Under the pieces are notes generated by a model. It saw only the letters and a list, made by a program, of their open reading frames with translations, was not told where the DNA came from and made no database searches. This document shows, one piece after another, positions 25,865 to 32,472 of a stretch of DNA of 32,472 nt. The stretch's first letter is position 1; each line of letters begins with the position of its first letter. Source of the DNA: Flammeovirgaceae bacterium. Its GTDB lineage: Bacteria; Bacteroidota; Bacteroidia; Cytophagales; Cyclobacteriaceae. The stretch is taken from assembly GCA_021300095.1 (NCBI GenBank), contig JAJTHV010000015.1, forward strand, positions 1 through 32,472. Direction: 5' to 3'. The translations under genes and the position numbers were made by a program.

Positions 25865-27154
25865 ATGCTGAACATTTCACCTCAATCGGTCAAAGAGAAA
25901 ATGCCGCAAGAGAAATTATACTCTTTGCGCTCGCTGGAAACGCCACTAGCTGGTAAGTTATTAGCCAAGTGGTTACTCGGTATGCTCATTTTATTCTTTG
26001 TTATTTTATTTCTGCCCTGGCAGCAAAATATTCGTGGCAAAGGCAAGGTAACCGCGCTGTCGCCCAGCAATCGCCCGCAAACCATAGAGACCACCATTGC
26101 AGGTCGAATTCAAGTTTGGAAAATAAAAGAAGGGCAGTTTGTAAACAGGCTAGATACGATTGCAATTATCAGCGAGGTGAAAGAAAAATACTTTGACCCG
26201 CAAATGCTCAAGCGATTGCAGCAGGTGATTACTGCGAAAGAGCAAAGTTTGCAATCGAAAGACCAGAAAGCAAAAGCCTTGCAGCGGCAAATTGGCGCGT
26301 TGGAAGATGGGATGCGAACAAAAACCGATCAGGCAAAATCCAAATTGGAAGCAGAGCGAGTGCGATTCAATAACTTTAAAAATCAATATGAACGAAGCAA
26401 AAAGCTTTTTGAAGCAGGCAATATTACGCTCACCAAGTTTCAGGATATTGAGTACAAGTATCAGGGCAGTGAAGCCGACTTTGTCAATGCCGAAATTGAA
26501 ATTGAACGTGTGCAGGCCGAGTACCTGGACAAAATAAATAAAGCAGAGTCCGATTTAAATAACACGCTGGCGGAGCAGTTTGATACACAAGCGGACTTGG
26601 CCAAGCTGCGCAATGAACTGACCAACATGGAAATTCGCAGCCAGCAATATTTCATTCTGGCACCGCAGGCCGGCTATGTGGTGAAAGCCACACAAGCGGG
26701 TATTGGAGAAACCATTAAAGAGGGAGATCCGGTTTGTACGATTATGCCACAATCAGAAGATGTAGCAGTAGAGATGCATGTAAAAGCAATGGATGTACCG
26801 TTAATTAGTAGAGGGCGTAAAGTGCGGATTGAGTTTGACGGATTCCCGGCTTTACAGTTCAGCGGTTGGCCTAGCATTTCAGTGGGTACGTTTGGTGGAA
26901 CGGTCGAAGTAATTGATTATGTCAACACAAAACCGGGTGAGTTTCGTATTTTGGTAATCCCTGATCAAACGGATATACCGTGGCCCAAACAAATACGAAT
27001 GGGCTCAGGCATCAAAGGCTGGGTGATGCTGGATGATGTGAGTGTGTGGTACGAACTGTGGCGTCAGTTGAACGGCTTCCCGCCAAGCTTATATGAAGAA
27101 CCAGCAGATGAAGAGACCAAGACAAAAAGTAAAGAATCGAAAGAAGCGGAGTAA
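25865..27154 (+). CDS. HlyD family adaptor (membrane-fusion) protein
   Basis: A 429-residue periplasmic adaptor. A short cytoplasmic N-terminus is followed by one TM segment at about residues 38-53 (LLGMLILFFVILFLPW), then the conserved GKGKVTALSPSNRPQ entry into the barrel, a long coiled coil at about 110-255 with EAGNITLTKFQDIEYKYQG at its turn, and a second barrel portion with APQAGYVVKATQAG. The C-terminal end (about 20 residues) is acidic and lysine-rich (EEPADEETKTKSKESKEAE). It links the ABC protein to the TolC-like protein encoded 3 bp downstream. It is distinct in sequence from the RND adaptor at the start of the window. Confidence 0.92.
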   Translation: MLNISPQSVKEKMPQEKLYSLRSLETPLAGKLLAKWLLGMLILFFVILFLPWQQNIRGKGKVTALSPSNRPQTIETTIAGRIQVWKIKEGQFVNRLDTIAIISEVKEKYFDPQMLKRLQQVITAKEQSLQSKDQKAKALQRQIGALEDGMRTKTDQAKSKLEAERVRFNNFKNQYERSKKLFEAGNITLTKFQDIEYKYQGSEADFVNAEIEIERVQAEYLDKINKAESDLNNTLAEQFDTQADLAKLRNELTNMEIRSQQYFILAPQAGYVVKATQAGIGETIKEGDPVCTIMPQSEDVAVEMHVKAMDVPLISRGRKVRIEFDGFPALQFSGWPSISVGTFGGTVEVIDYVNTKPGEFRILVIPDQTDIPWPKQIRMGSGIKGWVMLDDVSVWYELWRQLNGFPPSLYEEPADEETKTKSKESKEAE

Positions 27155-27157
27155 CTC

Positions 27158-28624
27158 ATGAACAAAAAAATTCTCTCAGGTTTGTTTCTTTTGCTGGCAT
27201 TTGCCGCTCACGCGCAAATATCTCTTGATTCGGTTTTTGTATTGCCTGATTCGGTTAAACCATTTTCATTGGATGGGATGTATGCGGCCATGTTGGAATA
27301 CCATCCGGTGGTCAAGCAGGCGTATCTGTTAAATGAAACAGCTCGCCAGGAAATTCGGATGGCGCGCGGTGCCTTCGATCCGAAAGTGCAAGCCGATTTG
27401 AATATTAAAGAATTTAAAGACAAAGAGTATTATAACAAGTTTAAAACTTCATTGAGCATTCCCACCTGGTTTCCGCTCGATCCTAAAATCGGATTTGAAC
27501 GAAACACGGGTCAATTTATCGACCCGGAAAATGTAATTGGCACTGCGATGGACAACAGCCAGCTAACTACCGGAGTTTCGCTTCCATTGGGTAGAGGATT
27601 ATTCACAGATGACAGACGTGCCGCACTAAAGCAGGCAAAGCTGTTTACCAAACTAGCAGAAGCCGAGCAAATCAAATTGGTGAACAAAATTTTGCTGGAG
27701 GCCGCAAAGGATTACTGGCAATGGTATTTTTCCTATTATAATTATCGCTTGCTCAGCCGTAGCACAGATATAGCTACTGAAATTTTCAGACGCGTAAAGT
27801 TAGATGCCAGCTTTGGCGAAGCATCGGCCATCGATACCGTTCAGGCCAAGATTACCTTGCAACAGCGGTTGGTAGAGCGGCAAGAATCGTATTTGGAATT
27901 TCTGAATTCCGGAATCCGGATTTCAATTTACTTGTGGAACAATGCGGGTTACCCCGTGCAACTACCGGTGGACGTAGCTCCGGTTTTATCACCCACCGAA
28001 TCACAGTTGCTATCCACTCAAACCCTCAACGAACTGATTTTTTTAGCGAAACAAAATCATCCCGAACTAGTAAAGCTGAGAACTAAAATTGATCAACTGG
28101 AAATAGAACGTAAGCTGGCATCGGAATACCTGAAGCCTCGATTGGATTTGAATTACAACTTCATCAACCAGCCCTTAATGACCAACGGAACATTCAACTC
28201 CATTTCGGTCGGTAAGGATTACAAATTCGGATTGGATTTTTCCATGCCGCTTTTTTTGCGAAAGGAGCGCGCCAAATTAGCACTGACGAAAGTAAAAATT
28301 CAAAGTACCCAGTGGGAGCAATCGCAAGCGGAGCGTGAAATTTTGAATCAAATCAATATAGTGTACAACCAGATTGTGAACACCAACCAGATACTGAGGC
28401 AGCAAACCGATGTGGCTGAAAATTACACCCGCTTATTGCAAGCGGAGTTGATTAATTTAGAAAATGGCGAAAGCGATTTGTTTAAGATCAACGTGCAGCA
28501 GGAAAAGTTAATTCAGGCACAATCCAAACTACTCAAGCTAAAGGCAGAGTATGAAAAGATGAAAGCCACGATGTATTGGGCCGCTGGAGTTCGCAATCTC
28601 AACTACAATGCGAACCAAGATTAA
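27158..28624 (+). CDS. TolC family outer-membrane protein (partner of the ABC exporter)
   Basis: A 488-residue outer-membrane efflux protein. MNKKILSGLFLLLAFAAHAQ is a clear signal peptide with cleavage after the second AHA. The two OEP halves show LDGMYAAMLEYHPVVKQAYL, GVSLPLGRGLFTDDRRAALK and later FSMPLFLRKERAKLALTKVK and a LINLENGESDLFKINVQQEK helix. It would form the exit duct for the ABC/HlyD complex encoded directly before it (3 bp gap). It is only distantly like the RND-linked TolC protein at 3400-4836. Its stop overlaps the stop of the convergent flavin oxidase in TTAA. Confidence 0.93.
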   Translation: MNKKILSGLFLLLAFAAHAQISLDSVFVLPDSVKPFSLDGMYAAMLEYHPVVKQAYLLNETARQEIRMARGAFDPKVQADLNIKEFKDKEYYNKFKTSLSIPTWFPLDPKIGFERNTGQFIDPENVIGTAMDNSQLTTGVSLPLGRGLFTDDRRAALKQAKLFTKLAEAEQIKLVNKILLEAAKDYWQWYFSYYNYRLLSRSTDIATEIFRRVKLDASFGEASAIDTVQAKITLQQRLVERQESYLEFLNSGIRISIYLWNNAGYPVQLPVDVAPVLSPTESQLLSTQTLNELIFLAKQNHPELVKLRTKIDQLEIERKLASEYLKPRLDLNYNFINQPLMTNGTFNSISVGKDYKFGLDFSMPLFLRKERAKLALTKVKIQSTQWEQSQAEREILNQINIVYNQIVNTNQILRQQTDVAENYTRLLQAELINLENGESDLFKINVQQEKLIQAQSKLLKLKAEYEKMKATMYWAAGVRNLNYNANQD

Positions 28625-30072
28625 GCGTTGAGTATGGAATCGACAATTTCTGTAGAGACTCGGACAGCCGAATTCAACGCGCCACTCACAAAGCCTGCAT
28701 CGCCACTGAAATCAGTAGCCTCTCCGGCAAAATAAAGTTTCTTCGAAACAGGCGCAGCCAGATTTTTTCGATCTTGTAAAGTAGCCCCCACCAGCGGATA
28801 CGAGAAGCCCCCTTTTGTAAACTCATCGGTAGTCCAATCTTTCACTAGCGAAAGAATGTTGCTGTCGTTGTTATTATTGTTCAGGTCACGTCTGATGTAT
28901 TTCGTGCCATCGCCATTGTAGATTGCATCCAACTCGGCCAACACCGCCAATGTTTTATCATAATCGGAAAGCGCAGAAAGTTCTTGTGCTTTTTGTCCAT
29001 ATACCGTGAGCGACATGGTGCGGAAATATTTGCTTCGATTCAAGCCGGAGTTAAAATATTGTGGCATGGTAGTGCCGCCCCAGATGAAACTAGAATCCAA
29101 TCCCCAAAAGTTACTCTTAAAATCCAGAATCAACCGCACCGCAGCGTCCATTCCAAATTTGCTCATGGCCGATGTTGTGCCTGAAGGCAACGAGGGAGTA
29201 AAGGTTATTCCACCCGTTTTTAATATGGAAAGAGGAACGGTAATGACAATTTTTGTTGCCGTATACGTTTTGTTATTGCTATCCGTCACGGTGATAACGT
29301 TGCCACTCCAATCGATCTTTTTTACAATGGTATTGTATTTTATCTCCGGCAATATTCCATTGAAGCGGGAGAGCAAAATATCTTGCCATGGGTTGGAGAA
29401 GGTGGTGAGTTGTTTTTGATCGTGCGTAATTAGCTTCAGTGATTCCGCCAACCCCTTGGTTCCAATTTTATTTGCGTTTGAGCCATAGTGATTGGCCACC
29501 TGGGCATTTAACAACGCCTGCGCACGGCTCGATACATTCGCAGCATTTTGAAGGGAGGCAGAGGAAGTATTGTCAGCCAATGTGGACAGAAAACTTTGAA
29601 CAGCTAAGTAATCTGCATCGGTCGATAGATCGGTCGCTTTTTTTGCGGTGTTATCCAAAATATAACGAGCGGCTGCCGGATCAATTTCTTTCGTGATAAT
29701 GCCCAGGTCGCTGATGATTTTTCCCCACGATGAATTGGATCCATAAATTACTTCAGCTCCTAATTCAATGGGAAAATCGGCTTGCGAGGCGTTGCTGAAC
29801 GTTTGGTATTGTACATCGGTTTGATTGCGCAGCGAGCGCACGCGTCCTCCCGGTTGCGAGGCCGCTTCTAACACCGTTACCCTGATTCCCTTAACCCGCA
29901 GAATATCGGCTGCATACAATCCGGCTGCACCTGCACCGATCACAATCACATTACCATTGTAGGGAACTTCCGGCCCCGGATCATCTTTTTGGCAACTTGC
30001 CAGAAAACCGGGCATCACCATGCCAGCGGTAAGACCGATGCCAATATGCTCAAGTGCTTTTCTTCTTTTCAT
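28621..30072 (-). CDS. Flavin monoamine oxidase family protein, Tat-type lipoprotein
   Basis: A 483-residue FAD-dependent amine oxidase. The N-terminal FAD dinucleotide motif is NVIVIGAGAAGLYAADILR followed by VLEAASQPGGRVRS, and the C-terminal flavin motif is KLYFAGEATDFSGDAGFVSG. The N-terminus (MKRRKALEHIGIGLTAGM, FLASC) combines an RR motif with a lipobox ending in Cys27 or so, so the protein should leave the cytoplasm by Tat and become lipid anchored, an unusual setting for a flavin amine oxidase. Substrate amine is unknown. It lies alone on the minus strand and is convergent to the TolC gene (4-bp stop overlap). Confidence 0.88.
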   Translation of the reverse strand: MKRRKALEHIGIGLTAGMVMPGFLASCQKDDPGPEVPYNGNVIVIGAGAAGLYAADILRVKGIRVTVLEAASQPGGRVRSLRNQTDVQYQTFSNASQADFPIELGAEVIYGSNSSWGKIISDLGIITKEIDPAAARYILDNTAKKATDLSTDADYLAVQSFLSTLADNTSSASLQNAANVSSRAQALLNAQVANHYGSNANKIGTKGLAESLKLITHDQKQLTTFSNPWQDILLSRFNGILPEIKYNTIVKKIDWSGNVITVTDSNNKTYTATKIVITVPLSILKTGGITFTPSLPSGTTSAMSKFGMDAAVRLILDFKSNFWGLDSSFIWGGTTMPQYFNSGLNRSKYFRTMSLTVYGQKAQELSALSDYDKTLAVLAELDAIYNGDGTKYIRRDLNNNNNDSNILSLVKDWTTDEFTKGGFSYPLVGATLQDRKNLAAPVSKKLYFAGEATDFSGDAGFVSGALNSAVRVSTEIVDSILNA

Positions 30073-30181
30073 TCAATTCGAAAGATAAATAATTTTAGCG
30101 GGTGTGCGTAGATTCTGATCGGATTGAATAATAATTGATGGTTTATAGTGGCTTATTATCTATTTTGGAAAGAAAAAGAGT

Positions 30182-30724
30182 ATGGCATTTTTACCCCATG
30201 CAAGCGCTACTGCCAAGAAAGTATGTGTAATAGGCCCCGAGTGCACAGGCAAAACCGATCTGTCAAAGTTTTTGGCCGATTACTTTAAGACGGCCTGGGT
30301 AGAAGAATATGCGCGGGCATACCTCAATAAATTAGGCAAACCCTATACCCAACCCGACCTCACGAAAATAGCGCATGGCCAATTGCGCATGGAGCAAGAA
30401 TGGATGATTGGCGCCAACAAGGCTTTAATTTGCGATACCAACCTCATCGTGATCAAAGTGTGGAGTGAACATAAATTTGGCAACTGCGATGAAGAAATTT
30501 TAGAGCACATGCACAAGCAAAAGTATGATCTCTATTTGCTGACCAATATTGATGTTCCCTGGGAGAATGACCCGCAGCGCGAGCACCCAGATAAACGCGA
30601 GCACTTTTTGGAAATCTACCGTAATGAGTTGGCGCAAACGGGCGTTCCCATTGTAGAAATTTCAGGCGATCGCGAGGCGCGCAGAAAAAAAGCGATAGAA
30701 GCAGTACAAGCCATCTTAAACTAG
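30182..30724 (+). CDS. AAA/P-loop kinase, NadR nicotinamide-riboside-kinase-like
   Basis: A 180-residue P-loop protein. VCVIGPECTGKTDLSKFLA gives the Walker A (Lys24), followed by WVEEYARAYLNKLGKPYTQ and later DLYLLTNIDVPWENDPQREHP, both matching the kinase domain of NadR (nicotinamide riboside phosphorylation for NAD salvage) and of its stand-alone AAA_28 relatives. No adenylyltransferase domain and no pnuC transporter gene are adjacent. It is the first gene of a short plus-strand pair with the MFS gene, 21 bp apart. Confidence 0.85.
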   Translation: MAFLPHASATAKKVCVIGPECTGKTDLSKFLADYFKTAWVEEYARAYLNKLGKPYTQPDLTKIAHGQLRMEQEWMIGANKALICDTNLIVIKVWSEHKFGNCDEEILEHMHKQKYDLYLLTNIDVPWENDPQREHPDKREHFLEIYRNELAQTGVPIVEISGDREARRKKAIEAVQAILN

Positions 30725-30745
30725 GATAGCATTTTTTAATTACTT

Positions 30746-31975
30746 ATGAGTGATCCCTACGCAGCGCTGCAAGTAAGAGACTTTCGATTTTTTGTTTTTG
30801 CCCGAATGTTTATCACCCTCGCCATCATGATTCAGGCGGTGGTGGTCGGGTGGCAGGTATACGAGATTACCAAAGATGCACTCTCACTCGGATTGATTGG
30901 TTTGGCAGAAGCTATTCCGGCTATCACGGTTTCGTTGTATGCCGGACATTTGGCCGATGTGGTAGAGCGCAAGAAAATAATTGTGGTGTGTGTAAGCACA
31001 TTGGTGGTGTGCTCGGTAGCGCTGCTCTACTTCACCACAAACACCGGAGCGTTTATATTGGCCAATGGAGCCTTCCCGATTTACACAGTGATTTTTGTAA
31101 GTGGTATTGCCCGTGGTTTTTTATCGCCCGCCAGCTTTTCGTTTATGCCGCAATTGATCAGCCGCGACTTATATCAAAATGCGATTGTGTGGAACAGCAC
31201 CTTGTGGGAAGGTGCCTCGGTGGGCGGACCGATCATTGGTGGTTTGGTATACGGATTTTTTGATATCACTGCCGCCTATTCGGTAGACGTAGCCTTGATG
31301 TTGCTCGGACTTACCTGCATTGTGCTAATACCCAATCGCGAATTGCCACCGGTAAGTGAAGAGCAAAGCATCTTTGCCAAGATCAAAGCGGGGATACAGT
31401 TCGTGTTCAAAAATCAGATTATCCTCAGCGCCATTTCACTGGATCTATTTGCTGTATTGTTTGGAGGAGCCGTGGCGCTGTTGCCCATTTTTGCCGATGA
31501 TATTTTGCACGTGGGCAAAGAAGGGTTGGGCTTTCTTCGATCGGCACAAGGCATTGGCGCGGTGATCATGGCCGTTTACATTACCCGCAATCCTATCAGA
31601 AAGAACATAGGCAAGATATTGTTGTGGTGTGTGGCCGGCTTTGGTGTGTGCATGATCGGCTTTGGATTGTCCACTTTCTTTTGGCTGTCGATGGGCTTGT
31701 TGATTTTAAGCGGCATGTTTGATTGCGTGAGCGTGATCGTTCGCAGCACCCTCATCCACACCCTCACCCCCGAAAACATGAAAGGCCGCGTGTCGGCCGT
31801 GAATAGCATCTTCATAGGTTCCTCCAACGAGATTGGTTCTTTCGAATCCGGAGTGGCCGCGCGACTGCTGGGCGTGGTGCCGTCCGTCATCTTTGGTGGA
31901 CTGATGACACTGGGCGTAGTGGGCATTACCGCCTGGAAAGCTGATAAGCTAAGGGCGCTGGATAAGGTGGGGTGA
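30746..31975 (+). CDS. MFS transporter, EntS-like exporter
   Basis: A 409-residue major facilitator with about 12 TM segments. The loop-2 motif is clear as YAGHLADVVERKK, and the N-terminus (YAALQVRDFRFFVFARMF) and the mid region (SFMPQLISRDLYQNAIVWNS) match the MFS_3/EntS branch that exports siderophores and drugs. ATG 30746 follows the NadR-like gene closely. The cargo is not indicated. It is the last ordinary gene before the 21-bp repeat array. Confidence 0.9.
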   Translation: MSDPYAALQVRDFRFFVFARMFITLAIMIQAVVVGWQVYEITKDALSLGLIGLAEAIPAITVSLYAGHLADVVERKKIIVVCVSTLVVCSVALLYFTTNTGAFILANGAFPIYTVIFVSGIARGFLSPASFSFMPQLISRDLYQNAIVWNSTLWEGASVGGPIIGGLVYGFFDITAAYSVDVALMLLGLTCIVLIPNRELPPVSEEQSIFAKIKAGIQFVFKNQIILSAISLDLFAVLFGGAVALLPIFADDILHVGKEGLGFLRSAQGIGAVIMAVYITRNPIRKNIGKILLWCVAGFGVCMIGFGLSTFFWLSMGLLILSGMFDCVSVIVRSTLIHTLTPENMKGRVSAVNSIFIGSSNEIGSFESGVAARLLGVVPSVIFGGLMTLGVVGITAWKADKLRALDKVG

Positions 31976-32006
31976 GATTAATGTAATTCAATCGCTAAAA
32001 ACTTAA

Positions 32007-32021
32007 GGGTGCCCTTCACCC
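32007..32021. other. Short hairpin before the repeat array
   Basis: GGGTG (32007-32011) and CACCC (32017-32021) form a 5-bp stem around CCCTT, between the MFS stop and the array. No T-run follows, so it is a poor terminator; it may be part of the array boundary. Confidence 0.3.
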
Positions 32022-32027
32022 AATGCC

Positions 32028-32342
32028 TGGAAGACAGCTCCCGAAAATGGGTAGACATCTCCCGATGACAGGGAGATACCCACGGAGCTTCGGTGGGCTT
32101 CTACCAGTGCCGGGGAGAACCTCCCGGAGGTTTTGTATACATCTACCGATGGCGGGGAGACATCTCCCGATGATGGGGAGATACCCACGGAGCTTCGGTG
32201 GGCTTGAACCAATGATAGGGAGACACCTCCCGATCACGGGGAGACGTCTACCATTGCCCCGTAGATATGTCCCAGTGATTTTGCGACACCTCCCGATGAT
32301 TCTGTCAAGCGCACTGATGGCTTGGAGATGCCTGTCTTGTCC
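32028..32342. repeat. 21-bp tandem array with internal dyads (15 units)
   Basis: Fifteen units of exactly 21 bp fill 315 bp without a frame slip; the last two are decayed. The commonest unit is GGGAGACATCTCCCGATGATG, with GGGAGA/TCTCCC arms around a 2-nt centre. Where arms change they often still pair, for example GGGAG-AAC-CTCCC at 32113-32125. A 30-bp segment (32071-32100) recurs exactly at 32176-32205, five units on. Since 21 is a multiple of 3, open frames occur in both strands, each giving heptads like M-x-G-R-x-L-P; no ribosome site supports translation. Function unknown; see findings. Confidence 0.9.
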
Positions 32343-32472
32343 TGAAATAGGTTGACACTAAAGTCAACCAAAATGAATCACATACAATTAAAAGAAAGTA
32401 TTATTGCAGAGTATTTATCCACTGGGTTAAGTTTTCGCAAATTGGGCTCCAAATACGGAGTGAATTTTCGGA
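32338..32472 (+). mobile_element. Left end of an insertion sequence (truncated by window edge)
   Basis: Just past the array the sequence changes character: TGAAATAGGTTGACAC is followed by GGTTGAC (32350-32356) and its exact reverse complement GTCAACC (32363-32369), a 7-bp stem, then a transposase-like start codon. This is the layout of an IS left end. The exact border and any target duplication cannot be set without the right end; the border may overlap the last decayed array unit. Confidence 0.6.
32373..32472 (+). CDS. Transposase N-terminus (partial), helix-turn-helix type
   Basis: The 33 visible codons read MNHIQLKESIIAEYLSTGLS, then FRKLGSKYGVNFR, which is the helix-turn-helix beginning of IS3-type OrfA or related transposases of Bacteroidota. 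The frame runs off the window edge. The ATG is a few nt past an inverted repeat at 32350-32369. Family within the IS groups cannot be decided from this length. Confidence 0.65.
   Translation, partial: MNHIQLKESIIAEYLSTGLSFRKLGSKYGVNFR

Noticed and set aside
29006-29419. 137-codon + strand frame opposite the flavin oxidase
   Set aside because: Antisense shadow of a well-supported gene, without motif or ribosome site.
30161-30167. TATTTTG upstream of the NadR-like gene as a -7 box
   Set aside because: One base short of TAnnTTTG and the spacing to the nearest TTG (23 nt) is at the limit.
32028-32342. CRISPR array
   Set aside because: Units are directly adjacent and variable, with no constant repeat alternating with unique spacers and no cas gene.
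32023-32355. 110-codon + strand frame and two minus-strand frames (32003-32212, 32016-32237) across the 21-bp array
   Set aside because: Open frames on both strands follow from the 21-bp (7-codon) period and dyad symmetry; no ribosome site or other coding support. Kept as repeat, with the coding option left in findings.

Overview
The window (about 32.5 kb) looks like a chromosomal segment of a Bacteroidota bacterium, most likely of the Cytophagales. The signs are several intergenic matches to the Bacteroidetes -7 promoter box (TAnnTTTG), weak ribosome binding sites, the style of the proteins (GroES-like co-chaperone, NadR-like P-loop kinase, giant kinase/ATPase/histidine-kinase hybrid) and dense packing with many 2-10 nt gaps. 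I saw no rRNA, tRNA or CRISPR.

Layout. 1-4836 (+) is an RND tripartite efflux operon: the end of the periplasmic adaptor, the inner-membrane pump and a TolC-like outer-membrane protein. 4839-7940 (-) is a three-gene operon, read right to left: a GNAT-type acyltransferase and two tandem group II PLP decarboxylase paralogues, the second in order of position (6048-7256) lacking conserved active-site residues. 8114-13396 (+) is a 1760-residue Ser/Thr kinase, AAA ATPase, GAF and histidine kinase protein. 13393-14178 (-) is scpA. 14332-17012 (+) is dxs with a translationally coupled alpha/beta hydrolase, followed by a membrane protein with a zinc-ribbon-like tail (17118-17873) and a terminator. 17931-19430 (-) is rocD plus a small unknown protein. 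19539-22926 (+) is a mixed run: a coiled-coil RmuC-like protein, a RelB/ParE-like toxin-antitoxin pair, a GroES-like protein, a 69-residue unknown and a TauE/SafE exporter.

23061-28624 (+) is a second tripartite exporter operon: a TetR regulator with a non-ATG start, a type I secretion style ABC protein, a HlyD adaptor and a TolC protein. The ABC protein keeps Walker A but has replaced its Q-loop Gln, Walker B Asp/Glu and switch His. A palindromic operator candidate sits against the -7 box of this operon. After it come a Tat-lipoprotein flavin amine oxidase (-), a NadR-like kinase and an MFS exporter.

The right edge (31976-32472) is different in kind: a 315-bp array of fifteen 21-bp units, most carrying a small dyad, runs into the left end of an insertion sequence whose transposase is cut by the window edge.

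Most worth following up: the 21-bp dyad array, the ABC exporter with the degenerate nucleotide-binding domain, and the decarboxylase pair plus acyltransferase, which may form a small amine or N-acyl-amine pathway.
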